Shown in pieces: positions 52,604 through 62,949 of a DNA stretch of 64,000 nucleotides. A program made the translations under genes and the position numbers. The notes under the pieces are model-generated. The model ran no database searches. It was given only the letters and a program-made list of their open reading frames with translations, and was not told the DNA's origin. The stretch is taken from contig JBGTBR010000028.1 of the NCBI GenBank assembly GCA_041749255.1, positions 1-64,000 on the forward strand, read 5' to 3'. The DNA is from JABDLO01 sp041749255 (GTDB lineage: Bacteria > Bacteroidota > Bacteroidia > Chitinophagales > Saprospiraceae). Within the stretch, counting starts at the first letter, position 1. Every line of letters begins with the position of its first letter.

Positions 52604-55600
52604 ATGAGAGAAGTGTACACCATTTTATTGGTATTGACTGGGATGTATAGTACGGTTGCTTATGGTAGTGAACACCATGTGCCTTTGCCGGCCGATATCA
52701 TCGAGTTTTATCATTCTCCTCAGGATACATTTCCAATTAAGCCCAGATATGGTGACTTTATAAACGATCAGCCATATAATCCATTCGATATTTATCCACC
52801 TCAAATTGAGCAAAAGGTTGAATACGATCCGGTTACTGGTAATTATATTGTATTTGAGAAAATAGGCGATGAATATTTCAGGACACCAACTTATATGACT
52901 TTTCAGGAGTATTCACAGTGGAGAGCCAGGCAAGATGAAAGAGATCATTTTAGCAGATTGGCCGGTGTGAGTACAGGTAAAAAAGTAGGAGTTGAAATTG
53001 CCGATCCGATGGAAAAGATTGATATACAAAAAAATCTGATTGACAGATTATTTGGCGGATCGGAAGTCAGTATTCAACCTCAGGGAAATATCGACCTGAC
53101 TTTTGGTCTTGATTATTACCGAAATGAAAACCCCAATCTACCATTAAGGCAGCAGTCACCAGGAGTGCTTTTTGATTTCGATATGAATATCGAAATGGGT
53201 GTTGATGGTAGGATTGGAAATAAACTTAATTTAGGATTCAATTACGATACTCAGGCCACTTTTGACTTTGACAGACAGATCAAACTGGAATACGACAGTG
53301 AACAGTTTTCTGAAGACGATATAGTAAAGAAAATTGAGGCAGGTAACGTCAGTTTACCTCTTCGATCCAGCCTTATCCAAGGAAATCAAAATCTATTTGG
53401 ATTAAAGACAGAATTACAATTCGGTAGATTGCGGCTTACCGCCATAGCATCGCAACAGAGGTCGGAGAGGAATAATATAAAGATAGAAAACGGAGCTTCG
53501 ATACAAACATTTGATATCAGACCTGATGAATACGACGAAAACAGGCACTTCTTTCTTTCCCATCACAATCGCGATACTTACGAAAGTAATCTGGAAACAT
53601 TACCATTCATACGATCGTCTTTCAGGATTTCCAGACTGGAAATATGGATTTCTGAAGATCGGGCAGATTATCAACCGGGTACGAGAATCATCGCAGCCAT
53701 TGCAGACTTAGCGGAGCCCAATGCAGATAAATTTACCAATACCAATGCCACATACGATCCGCCGATGATACAGGATCCATTATTGATAGGCTTGGATGGA
53801 TTGCCTTTAGCGGATAACCGCTCTAATCCCCTTTATGAAGCTATTATTCAGGATGCGGATATCAATGACATTGATAAGGCAGCTACCCTGCTCAGATCCA
53901 GGTACAACATGGTACAAACCAGAGATTTTGAGGTGTACAGAGGCAGAAAATTAAATCCTTCAGAATTTACATATCATGAACAACTAGGATTTATTTCTTT
54001 GAGTCAAAGACTCAGACCGAATCAAGTTTTGGGAGTGGCCTATCAGTATTATTACACAGCCAATTGCGATGAAATATACCAGGTAGGTGATATGTCCAAT
54101 GAAGGAGAAGGAAATACTGCTACAGCTTCAATGGAAGTGGTCTCTCCAAAACTATCGTTTGTCAAGATGCTCAAGAGCACCAACCAAAGAGTAGATCTGT
54201 CCACGTGGGATCTGATGATGAAAAATGTATATCCGCTCAATACAACTCAAATTACACGGGAAGACTTTGAGTTTGATATCTTTTTTGAAGATGATAAAGA
54301 CGGTTCATTGAAAAAATTTCTGCCTTTTGGAGATTTGCGTTACCGTCAGTTACTGGAAGTATTTAATCTCGACCGATTAAACGTAACAATGGATCCTCAA
54401 CCGGATGGAATATTTGACTTCATTCCCGGGGTGACTGTCATTCCAAGAACGGGATCAGTAGTATTTCCTGTTTTGGAACCCTTTGGCCGTTCACTGGTTG
54501 ACTTGATAGACGACCCTCACCTGGCAGATAGTTTGAATTATAATGCTTTATATGACACCACACTTATAGGAGCAAGGGAACAACTTGAGCGGAATAAATT
54601 TGTGATGAGGACAAGAGTTAAGTCTGGATTTTCAGGTGAGGTGCAATTAGGGCCCTTTGTTCCTCAAGGATCAGTTAGGGTTACAGCCGGAGGAAGAACT
54701 CTTGTAGAAAATCAGGATTACGAAATCGATTATTCCCTGGGAAGGTTAAGGATTATAAATCCGGCCTATTTACAACAAGGAACTCCTGTCAATGTATCAT
54801 TTGAAGATAATGCCTTATTTAGTTTGCAACAAAAGACCATGCTGGGATTGAGGGCAGATTATGAAGTGAGTAAAAAATTAAGCTTAGGTGCTACTTACCT
54901 TCGATTATTTGAAAGGCCATTTACCGAAAAGGTGAATCTCGGAGATGACCCTATCAATAACAGAGTATTTGGTTTTGACCTCAATTACAGTACAGAATCG
55001 AAATTTTTAACTAAAGCAGTTGACAAACTACCTTTTATCAGTACTAAAGAACCTTCATTCCTCAATTTTTCTGCTGAAGTGGCTGCATTAAAACCCGGCC
55101 ACTCGGGAGCGATCAATTTGTCAGATGATAATAGCGGAGTGGTGAGTATAGACGATTTTGAAGGGGCTTTCACCGGGCTATTATTGGGAAGCACCAGAAC
55201 AAATGATTGGGTACTGGCCAGCACACCTTCAGACAGACCGGAATCGGACATTCCTGATTTGGTCAATGGAGCCAATCGAGCCCTGTTAAACTGGTACGTC
55301 ATTGATATCTCAGCGTTGAATAATGCAGATGATAGAAGTGATTCGTATACGCGGCTCATACAGCAGGATGAACTTTTTGACAGAGATGTTCAGATAGGTT
55401 TATCAAATTTATTCACATTTGACTTAAGCTATTACCCTACAGAAAGGGGACCCTACAATTTTGATTTGCCCGGAGGTACACCTTATTCAGCTGGTGTTGC
55501 ACTTAATCAGGATGGTACGGATGTGGTACTCAATGATCCTGAATCCAGGTGGGCGGGGATTATGAGGTATTTTCCCAATACAGATTTTGAAGCCGCTAAT

Positions 55601-58600
55601 TACGAATCCATTGAATTTTGGATGTTAAATCCATTTATGGAAAGACGCGATGGTGAAGAGCATCTGCCCGGTGAAGTTGGAAAAATGGTATTTCATCTGG
55701 GAAGTGTTTCTGAGGATGTTTTGAAAGATAACCTTCAATTCTACGAAAACTCTATTCCTGTAGATGAGGAAAACAGACCTAATACTTTAAGGAGCTCACC
55801 TTGGGGTCGGGTGAGCAATGTCGTACCTGTAGTGGATGCCTTTGATGTACAAAGAGGAAGTGTTCAGGATGTTGGCTTTGACGGCATGAATGACGAAATG
55901 GAACGACAACATTATACGGAATGGCTTAATGCTTTGGGATCAGCATTTCCTGTGCCTCAGAAAGTGCTGCAGGATCCCTCTAATGATAATTATGCATTTT
56001 TTAATGATAGTCGCTTTACAGATGAAGATTTGCTGAGCAGATATAAACATTTTAACGGGCCTGAGGGCAATGCTCCTCTTAGTGGTCAGGTAGAAAATCA
56101 AGAACAACGATTAAGGGGAAACCCCCGCCCTGATAAAGAAGACCTCAATAATAATAAGTCACTTGATTTAGCGGAGAATTACTTTCAATATGAAATCGAT
56201 ATCATAAATTCAGGTGGAGAGGTTGACATGAGTGGGTCTTCATATATCAGAGAGGTACGTCAGATTACAAATCCACAAAATGGAAATGTAGAAAAGTGGT
56301 ATAGAGTACGTGTACCCCTGAATGATGGTCAGAAAATCAATGAAATAGAAGGTTTCAGGGCAATACAATTTATGCGAATGGTTTTGACAGGTTTTTCTTC
56401 TGCCAAAACTTTCAGGCTTGCTGAATTCCAATTGAGAAGAAATCAATGGAGATTGTACCCAGCCAGATGTTTTAGCGACGTCAATCCTGTTTTTGATTTT
56501 GTTATGGACGATGTGGGAGTAGAAGAAAATTCATCCAAACGACCTTTCAACTACATTACCCCCAAAGGCATTAAGCAGGAAAGAGTTTTTAATACTTTTT
56601 CCAACTTATTGCAAGATGAAAAGGCCATGTCTATGGCTTTTTGTGGAATGGGAGAAAAATGTGAAGCTTCTATTTATAAACTTACCCAGTTGGATCTTAC
56701 CTTTTATAAACAGTTGCAGATGTTTGTGCATGCAGCCAGAGATCCCGATAACCCAACCCTTGAGGATGGTCAGGCATCAGTATTTATCCGATTGGGTAAA
56801 GACTTTGAAAACAATTATTACGAATATGAGATGCCTCTTGTCTTATCTGATGAAAATCTGGGAATAAGGGACCAGGATAATATCTGGAGAGATACCAATT
56901 TTATTGATATAGCATTTGAGAAATTGACAGATTTAAAATTGCTCCGTCATGCACAAGGGGTTCCACTTACTGAAATTTTTGAAGCTCCTGACCCGGACAA
57001 ACCTCATGCTAAGCGCAAAATTAAAGGAAATCCCAGTATTGGTTATGTGAAAGTCATACAGATAGGTGTCAGGAATATAGATCCTGACAGTCCACCTTCT
57101 GGTCATTGCGGAGAAGTATGGGTAAATGAATTAAGGGCTTCCGGGCTAGAACAAAGGGGTGGGTATGCCGGATTGGCAAGGCTTCAAATGCAATTAGCTG
57201 ATCTAGGCGAATTAAATCTAAGTGGAGCTTACTCCAGTATAGGTTGGGGTGCTATAGATCAAAAGATACAAGACCGGGCGCGAGAAGAAATAACCCAATA
57301 CGACATATCTACCAACCTTGAATTAGGGAAATTTTTTCCAAATAATTTTGGATTGAGCATCCCCTTGTATGCTCAATATTCAAAATGGATTTCACGACCA
57401 TTATTTGATCCTTTGCAGCAGGATCTTTCTATAGATCAGGCTAAACAGTTGGTTGATACTCCAGAAGAGAGACAAGAAGTAGAGGATCGTGCGCGAGAAA
57501 CCACTACTGTCAAAGCCATAAACTTTACCAATGTAAAAAAGAATGCCACTGGAGCATCTCCACCTAAACCCTGGAGTGTAGAAAATGTGAGTGTTACATA
57601 TGCTTATTCAGAAACGGTAAACACCGATCCTATTATCAGGGAAAATAGAATGACAGAGACCAATTTGGGGATGGATTATAATTACAATTCGCAACCTAAA
57701 TACTGGCAACCATTTAAAGATATTAAGACAGATTTTCTTGCGATTCTTAAAGAGTTCAATTTTAACTTCATTCCGAATTCTGTTTCTTTCTCGACCGACG
57801 TACGTCGTTTCAGAGGAAACCGGACGTTCAGATTTCCAGACGAACCTGTTTTCACCTTTGACAATAACCGATTTATGTGGGACAGGAGATATCGGTTGAA
57901 ATGGGATTTCACGAAATCTTTAAAATTTGACTATACTGCCAATGCTTCATCTATTATCGATGAACTGCGACAGACCGGAATAGCTGATGATCCCAATGAT
58001 CGTCCCTGGGTGAATGAAACGGGTCAGGATTTTACAGAATTGGTAAGACAGGATCCCGGAAATGTCAGAGAGTATTGGTGGGATAATTTTAAAAATCTGG
58101 GTCGGGCAAAAGGCTTTGATCAGCAAATAACTTTGAGCTATACAGCTCCAATCAGGTATTTGCCTATGATGGATTGGGTAACCATTCGTGCAGATTATGT
58201 TGCCGATTATTCATGGCAGGCGGGATCGTTGATTGTAATTGATGCATTGGGAAATGGGCCTGGAAATATTATACAAAATAGTCAAAGAAGAAGTTTAAAT
58301 GCCACTTTTGATTTTAAAGGGCTCTACAATAAATGGTCTTACTTGAAAGGAATAAGTGGGCAAGCTGACGGCCCGGCTGGAAGAACGATAGAAAGACGAA
58401 CCAGGGGAGGGGGAGGACAGGATGCAGCAACGAGAGCTGAACCAGAAGAAGAAAAATCAGGCCCTTCAGTGTTTGAGAAAATTTTAATCAGACCATTGAT
58501 GTCACTACGAGATATTCGAATAAATTATCGAGAAGACCTATCTACTCTACTTCCAGGATTCAATATGGAACCTCGCTTTTTGGGTCTGAGTCCTGGGTTT

Positions 58601-59926
58601 GAGGCTCCTGGCCTGGGATTTGTCCTCGGTTTACAACCCGATCTGAACCCTTCCAATAGCAACAACTGGCTTTTTCGTGCAGCGGACAGGGGGTGGATGA
58701 ACTCAAGTCCAGTATTAAATGATCAGATTTCCCAAATGCAATCGCACAACATCGATGCAAAAGTGACATTAGAACCATTTAAAAGTTTTGAGATAACTGT
58801 AGATTTTATGAAAAAGTACAGACGTACTCATACTGAAGTGTTTAAGAACAAAGACGGAACCGGGGATATTGAATTCATGCAGTTAGCCGGTTTTGATATG
58901 GGTGGTTTCGAAGAGACATTTTTGTCATTGCGAACACTTTTTGGAAGACCTCCTGAACTATTGTATTCTTTATTCAAAGAAAACAGAAGAGTTATATCGA
59001 ATCGCTTACCCAATATTCCGGATCCTCCAGAACATGCGACTGACCCTGGATATAAGCAAGGATATGGGGAGAGACATTACGATGTGATCGTACCTGCATT
59101 TTTGGCAGCTTACCAGGGTGTTGATGTGAATACCATCGATTTTGATATTGAAAGCAAAATGACAAACAGATTGAGAATACCTGCCCCAAACTGGAGTCTC
59201 AGGTATGATGGACTAAGGAATCTCCCATGGTTTAAGGACTTCCTTTCCGGATTTATGTTAACCCATGGCTACAAATCCACTTTACGTGTGAATCAATTTA
59301 ACAGTATCCCCAATTATAACCAACAACAACCCTTCGATGCTCTGGATAGGGCCAATAATTACTACACGAGAATTGAAATACCGCAGATGAGTATCGCAGA
59401 GTCGTTTGCACCTCTTATTGGAATTAATTTCAGGACTAAAAGCGATCTTAATATTGATTTGCAATACAAAAAAGGAAGACAATTGGACCTGTCACTCCAA
59501 ACTGATCTTAGAGAGCAAAGAAATACGGAGTTTGTTTTTGGATTTGGATATACAATCAGAGACTTCAAAGGGTTTTTTGGAGGTGGCGGTGCAGACAGAG
59601 CTCCAAGAACTCGTCCGGGTGAGCCTGACGCACCTCAGAGGGGTAGAGTAGAATCTACCAGAGGGCGTACTTTAAAAATGAGTCTTGATTTTTCAATAAG
59701 AGATAATATATCGTATGTATTTAATTTCCTAGACACATCTGATATACCAGAACCCGAGAGAGGAGTTAAAGAAATAAGTATCAACCCCACTGTGGATTAC
59801 GATATGACTGATAATTTGACACTTAGATTTTTTGTACAATATCGAAGGTCTGAGCCAAAAACATCATTATCATTTAACACTACCAATATTAACGGTGGGG
59901 TTACTTTGAGATTTAAGTTAAATTAA
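52604..59926 (+). CDS. sprA: SprA, outer membrane translocon of the type IX secretion system
   Basis: A 2440-residue protein, the length of SprA/SovA, which forms a giant single-chain 36-strand barrel through which type IX cargo crosses the outer membrane. A signal peptide covers about 1-21. The start of the mature protein has the characteristic IDLTFGLDYYRNENPNLPLRQQSPG and FDFDMNIEMGVDGRIGNKLNLGFNYDTQATFDFDRQIKLEYDS. Long blocks of alternating hydrophobic residues follow, and the chain ends in SLSFNTTNINGGVTLRFKLN, a terminal beta strand for barrel insertion. A Gly/Arg-rich loop lies near residue 1930. ATG 52604 is the only start before the signal. Its presence shows this organism has a type IX system, although no other type IX genes are here. 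Confidence 0.97.
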   Translation: MREVYTILLVLTGMYSTVAYGSEHHVPLPADIIEFYHSPQDTFPIKPRYGDFINDQPYNPFDIYPPQIEQKVEYDPVTGNYIVFEKIGDEYFRTPTYMTFQEYSQWRARQDERDHFSRLAGVSTGKKVGVEIADPMEKIDIQKNLIDRLFGGSEVSIQPQGNIDLTFGLDYYRNENPNLPLRQQSPGVLFDFDMNIEMGVDGRIGNKLNLGFNYDTQATFDFDRQIKLEYDSEQFSEDDIVKKIEAGNVSLPLRSSLIQGNQNLFGLKTELQFGRLRLTAIASQQRSERNNIKIENGASIQTFDIRPDEYDENRHFFLSHHNRDTYESNLETLPFIRSSFRISRLEIWISEDRADYQPGTRIIAAIADLAEPNADKFTNTNATYDPPMIQDPLLIGLDGLPLADNRSNPLYEAIIQDADINDIDKAATLLRSRYNMVQTRDFEVYRGRKLNPSEFTYHEQLGFISLSQRLRPNQVLGVAYQYYYTANCDEIYQVGDMSNEGEGNTATASMEVVSPKLSFVKMLKSTNQRVDLSTWDLMMKNVYPLNTTQITREDFEFDIFFEDDKDGSLKKFLPFGDLRYRQLLEVFNLDRLNVTMDPQPDGIFDFIPGVTVIPRTGSVVFPVLEPFGRSLVDLIDDPHLADSLNYNALYDTTLIGAREQLERNKFVMRTRVKSGFSGEVQLGPFVPQGSVRVTAGGRTLVENQDYEIDYSLGRLRIINPAYLQQGTPVNVSFEDNALFSLQQKTMLGLRADYEVSKKLSLGATYLRLFERPFTEKVNLGDDPINNRVFGFDLNYSTESKFLTKAVDKLPFISTKEPSFLNFSAEVAALKPGHSGAINLSDDNSGVVSIDDFEGAFTGLLLGSTRTNDWVLASTPSDRPESDIPDLVNGANRALLNWYVIDISALNNADDRSDSYTRLIQQDELFDRDVQIGLSNLFTFDLSYYPTERGPYNFDLPGGTPYSAGVALNQDGTDVVLNDPESRWAGIMRYFPNTDFEAANYESIEFWMLNPFMERRDGEEHLPGEVGKMVFHLGSVSEDVLKDNLQFYENSIPVDEENRPNTLRSSPWGRVSNVVPVVDAFDVQRGSVQDVGFDGMNDEMERQHYTEWLNALGSAFPVPQKVLQDPSNDNYAFFNDSRFTDEDLLSRYKHFNGPEGNAPLSGQVENQEQRLRGNPRPDKEDLNNNKSLDLAENYFQYEIDIINSGGEVDMSGSSYIREVRQITNPQNGNVEKWYRVRVPLNDGQKINEIEGFRAIQFMRMVLTGFSSAKTFRLAEFQLRRNQWRLYPARCFSDVNPVFDFVMDDVGVEENSSKRPFNYITPKGIKQERVFNTFSNLLQDEKAMSMAFCGMGEKCEASIYKLTQLDLTFYKQLQMFVHAARDPDNPTLEDGQASVFIRLGKDFENNYYEYEMPLVLSDENLGIRDQDNIWRDTNFIDIAFEKLTDLKLLRHAQGVPLTEIFEAPDPDKPHAKRKIKGNPSIGYVKVIQIGVRNIDPDSPPSGHCGEVWVNELRASGLEQRGGYAGLARLQMQLADLGELNLSGAYSSIGWGAIDQKIQDRAREEITQYDISTNLELGKFFPNNFGLSIPLYAQYSKWISRPLFDPLQQDLSIDQAKQLVDTPEERQEVEDRARETTTVKAINFTNVKKNATGASPPKPWSVENVSVTYAYSETVNTDPIIRENRMTETNLGMDYNYNSQPKYWQPFKDIKTDFLAILKEFNFNFIPNSVSFSTDVRRFRGNRTFRFPDEPVFTFDNNRFMWDRRYRLKWDFTKSLKFDYTANASSIIDELRQTGIADDPNDRPWVNETGQDFTELVRQDPGNVREYWWDNFKNLGRAKGFDQQITLSYTAPIRYLPMMDWVTIRADYVADYSWQAGSLIVIDALGNGPGNIIQNSQRRSLNATFDFKGLYNKWSYLKGISGQADGPAGRTIERRTRGGGGQDAATRAEPEEEKSGPSVFEKILIRPLMSLRDIRINYREDLSTLLPGFNMEPRFLGLSPGFEAPGLGFVLGLQPDLNPSNSNNWLFRAADRGWMNSSPVLNDQISQMQSHNIDAKVTLEPFKSFEITVDFMKKYRRTHTEVFKNKDGTGDIEFMQLAGFDMGGFEETFLSLRTLFGRPPELLYSLFKENRRVISNRLPNIPDPPEHATDPGYKQGYGERHYDVIVPAFLAAYQGVDVNTIDFDIESKMTNRLRIPAPNWSLRYDGLRNLPWFKDFLSGFMLTHGYKSTLRVNQFNSIPNYNQQQPFDALDRANNYYTRIEIPQMSIAESFAPLIGINFRTKSDLNIDLQYKKGRQLDLSLQTDLREQRNTEFVFGFGYTIRDFKGFFGGGGADRAPRTRPGEPDAPQRGRVESTRGRTLKMSLDFSIRDNISYVFNFLDTSDIPEPERGVKEISINPTVDYDMTDNLTLRFFVQYRRSEPKTSLSFNTTNINGGVTLRFKLN

Positions 59927-60283
59927 AAGTACAGACATTTTTTGGTGTGGAAGTCAAAGAATGTTAACCCAATTTGACATTGAATTTAATATTGATTGGT
60001 TATGAGTTTATATTTAATTTGAAAAACTAAATGAGCTTACATTTTCTTTATTCTCATTACTGAACAGATAATCTTTATTAAAAATAATTCGTTGAAACAA
60101 CTATTATCGGATTAAACGAAATTTGAATAATGGATTTTACATATGATATAAATCGTAAAACAATCTCTCATATAGAATCATCCTTTCTTCATACTCCCGG
60201 AACCCATTTTCGTTATACATCTAATAAAAAGAATTGATGAGTTGCATACAATAATAATTTGAGTAAAATTTTATTACTATTAA
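59927..60283. other. Intergenic region sprA-kinase, nothing seen
   Basis: 357 bases of AT-rich DNA. No terminator with a stem and T tract, no gene and no exact TAnnTTTG box were found. Confidence 0.45.
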
Positions 60284-61702
60284 ATGAATCGTAAAGCCAT
60301 TGTTGCAATTATCATTATTATGAGTGGTGCTCTTCTGGGTATAGCCATAATACAATGGTTTTGGATCAAATGGTCGGTAGATCTGGATGAAAAGATATTT
60401 GATGATAAAGTACTCATTGCCTTAAGCCGGGTTAAGGATCGGCTATCAGAAGACGCCCGTTTGTACAGTAAACTCACTGACATTAATCTTGGATCAACAG
60501 ACCCATTAAGCCAAATTAAAAGCAATAACCTGTTAAGAAGCATCAGAGAATCTTCAGAGGGAGACTGGAAGCAAAAGGCTACTGATGAAGAGATTAGACG
60601 AAATCTCCTTCTCATTCAAAAAGAATCTTTTTTTGACAGCCAACAAAAAGAGAAACTCAACACATACATGAGTCAGGAATTGGCAGCGCAAGGCATTATA
60701 TTATATTATGATTATGGTGTTTATTCTCACGAGTTGGGAGGATTTACTATTTTAAATGACAACTTTACGGTTCCCATTCGCATTGTGGATGTGTCCGAGT
60801 CACATGCTAAAATAGAAAAAAGTTTGTATAATTCTCATTATGAAATCCCGCTTTTTAAGCCAGATGAGACTTTAAAATTGTATTTTCCACAGAAAATAAA
60901 ATGGATTTGGTCTTCGGTTTTACCACAATTGGTCTCATCAATAGTTTTTACATCTTTGGTTTTATTTTGTTTTATTTATACTATCTATGTGATATTTCGT
61001 CAGAAGAAGATATCGGAAATAACCAATGATTTTATAAATAATATGACGCATGAATTTAAAACGCCTATAGCAACCATCTCGCTTGCAGCCGACTCTATTG
61101 ATAGCCCTATGATCATTTCTGATCAAAATAAAGTCAAAAGATTTACCCATATCATTAAGCAGGAAAATAAAAGAATGCTTGATCAGGTAGAGAAGGTTTT
61201 ACAAATTGCTTTACTTGATAAAAAAGATTTTAAACTAAAATTAACCGAAATTGATCTAAATGCTTTAGTTTTACAAGCGGTAAAGAATACTGAACTTCAA
61301 ATAGTTCAAAGAGAAGGAACGATCAATATGGATTTGGGGGCGGAACCATTAATGATCAAAGGCGATGAGACACATGTTTCCAATATTATCTATAATTTGT
61401 TGGATAATGCCAACAAATATTCTGAAGATTCTCCGGAAATCAATGTTCGAACATTCAGATCAGAGACTGGCGTACATCTGGAAATAAAAGATAAGGGAAT
61501 TGGAATAGCAAAAGAATCTATAAAGCATATCTTCGATAAATTTTATAGAGTGCATACTGGAAATCGCCATGACGTAAAAGGATTCGGATTAGGTCTAAGC
61601 TATGTAAAAACTATGTTAGAAGCACATAAAGGGACAATAAATGTACTAAGTGAATTAGGTGAAGGCAGTACATTTGAAGTTGTTTTTCCTGCTTCATCGT
61701 AA
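60284..61702 (+). CDS. Membrane sensor histidine kinase
   Basis: A 472-residue kinase with two membrane segments (about 4-26 and 210-232) flanking a periplasmic sensor of about 180 residues without a recognised fold. The cytoplasmic part has a HisKA domain (FINNMTHEFKTPIATISLAADSI, phospho-accepting His256) and an HATPase domain with NIIYNLLDNANKYSED (N box), IKDKGIGIAKESIKHIFDKFYR and GFGLGLSYVKTMLEAH. It is followed by an OmpR-type regulator after 39 bases, forming a two-component pair that resembles the RprX/RprY pair of Bacteroides in layout. The signal is unknown. Confidence 0.93.
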   Translation: MNRKAIVAIIIIMSGALLGIAIIQWFWIKWSVDLDEKIFDDKVLIALSRVKDRLSEDARLYSKLTDINLGSTDPLSQIKSNNLLRSIRESSEGDWKQKATDEEIRRNLLLIQKESFFDSQQKEKLNTYMSQELAAQGIILYYDYGVYSHELGGFTILNDNFTVPIRIVDVSESHAKIEKSLYNSHYEIPLFKPDETLKLYFPQKIKWIWSSVLPQLVSSIVFTSLVLFCFIYTIYVIFRQKKISEITNDFINNMTHEFKTPIATISLAADSIDSPMIISDQNKVKRFTHIIKQENKRMLDQVEKVLQIALLDKKDFKLKLTEIDLNALVLQAVKNTELQIVQREGTINMDLGAEPLMIKGDETHVSNIIYNLLDNANKYSEDSPEINVRTFRSETGVHLEIKDKGIGIAKESIKHIFDKFYRVHTGNRHDVKGFGLGLSYVKTMLEAHKGTINVLSELGEGSTFEVVFPASS

Positions 61703-61741
61703 TGGGTTGAATTAAACAATTGAGTTTATATAAATGATAGA

Positions 61742-62464
61742 ATGATGGGAATAAAAATTTTACTGGTAGAAGATGACAGAAATTTTGGAGATGTATTAAA
61801 ATCTTATCTTGAGATGCATGACTATGATGTGGTTCTGGCTACTGATGGGGAAGAAGGTGGACAGGTTTTTAAAAAAGGAGCATATAATTTATGTGTTCTG
61901 GATGTAATGATGCCTAAGAAAGATGGATTTACATTAGCGAAAGAAATTAGAGAACAAGATCAAAATGTTCCTATTGTTTTTTTGACTGCCAAAACTTTGA
62001 AAGAAGACGTGCTCGAAGGTTTTAAAATTGGTGCTGATGATTATATAACAAAACCATTTAACTCAGAAGAGCTTCTTTACAGGATCAAGGCGATACTGAA
62101 AAGGGCTAGTGCTAAGGATGAAAAGGAAGCACAAATTAAAGAATTCACAATAGGAGATTATCATTTTAATTACCCCCTAAGGATTTTGACTTATTCAGGG
62201 AATGATGACAAAAGCAAAGATAAATTGTCACCTAAGGAGGCTCATTTGCTAAGGATGTTTTGCTTGAGAAAAAATGATGTGCTAACCAGATCCGAAGCTC
62301 TTAGCACTATTTGGGGTGAAGATAATTATTTCACTGCCCGTAGTATGGACGTGTTCGTAACGAAACTCAGAAAATACCTGAGCAAGGATGAAAATCTCGA
62401 AATTGTTAATATTCATGGAAATGGGTTCCGACTCATCGACAAAAGAGAAGTTGATGTGATGTAA
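61742..62464 (+). CDS. OmpR-family response regulator
   Basis: A 240-residue regulator: receiver domain with acidic residues at 10-12, phospho-acceptor Asp54 (LCVLDVMMPKKDG) and the Lys of DYITKPFNSEELL, then a winged-helix OmpR-type DNA-binding domain from about 145 (LSPKEAHLLRMFCLRKNDVLTRSEALSTIWGEDNYFTARSMDVFVTKLRKYL). It is the cognate partner of the upstream kinase gene, 39 bases away on the same strand. RprY of Bacteroides is the nearest described relative by architecture. Targets are unknown. Confidence 0.94.
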   Translation: MMGIKILLVEDDRNFGDVLKSYLEMHDYDVVLATDGEEGGQVFKKGAYNLCVLDVMMPKKDGFTLAKEIREQDQNVPIVFLTAKTLKEDVLEGFKIGADDYITKPFNSEELLYRIKAILKRASAKDEKEAQIKEFTIGDYHFNYPLRILTYSGNDDKSKDKLSPKEAHLLRMFCLRKNDVLTRSEALSTIWGEDNYFTARSMDVFVTKLRKYLSKDENLEIVNIHGNGFRLIDKREVDVM

Positions 62465-62885
62465 GATGAGCTCCGGCTTAATCATTTTCAACAAAATAAG
62501 TATATATGCGACTCTATTGAAGAGTTCAATGTTGTATATGACCTCCCATTTCATTGTAAATACTCAGTTAAAACCCCTCCCCAAAGCTTTGGGGACTTTT
62601 GGGGTTAAATATGAATAGCACGGAGTTTCAACCCGGTGGTATATGACAAAACAACTCATTTATACCAGATTTTGAATAGATACAATTCTTTTATAAATCC
62701 ACTTTTTAGGTGTGATGACAGAAATCTCCTTTTGTATCGGTTAAAGTAAGTCATCCGGAAAAACTTTATCCATTTAAAGACTTTTCAAATATACTATGTA
62801 TTGTCATTCAAAAATGAATTGTATTTATTAATAATGGTATTTAATTGAATATTCATACGATTTATAGGTTTTAAGTTAAATAGAA
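62465..62885. other. Intergenic region with a nested hairpin
   Basis: 421 bases after the response regulator. A 50-codon frame from 62466 runs through a palindrome and looks accidental. The palindrome at 62572-62606 is listed separately; otherwise the sequence is AT-rich with nothing recognised. Confidence 0.45.
62572..62606. repeat. Nested inverted repeat (CCCCAAAGCTTTGGGG core)
   Basis: The core CCCCAAAGCTTTGGGG (62579-62594) is a perfect 16-bp palindrome, enclosed by AACCCC (62572-62577) and GGGGTT (62601-62606). No T tract follows immediately. A similar CCCCAAA-type quasi-palindrome lies at 27309-27327, so this may be a dispersed intergenic repeat. Confidence 0.6.
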
Positions 62886-62918
62886 TTTGCTTTTATGCTC
62901 TTTTTGTTGATATATTTG
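62886..62918 (+). promoter_or_regulatory. Promoter of the tRNA-like RNA (TTTG-N21-TATATTTG)
   Basis: TTTG at 62886-62889 and TATATTTG at 62911-62918 are separated by 21 bases, a good match to the Bacteroidota -33/-7 promoter. Transcription would begin near 62925, about 25 bases before the tRNA-like sequence. Confidence 0.65.
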
Positions 62919-62949
62919 CATTGTATTCGAAAGTGAATTACAATAATAC

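Noticed and set aside
62466..62618. 50-codon frame after the OmpR-type regulator
   Set aside because: It reads through a perfect palindrome, has no recognisable composition and no clear context.
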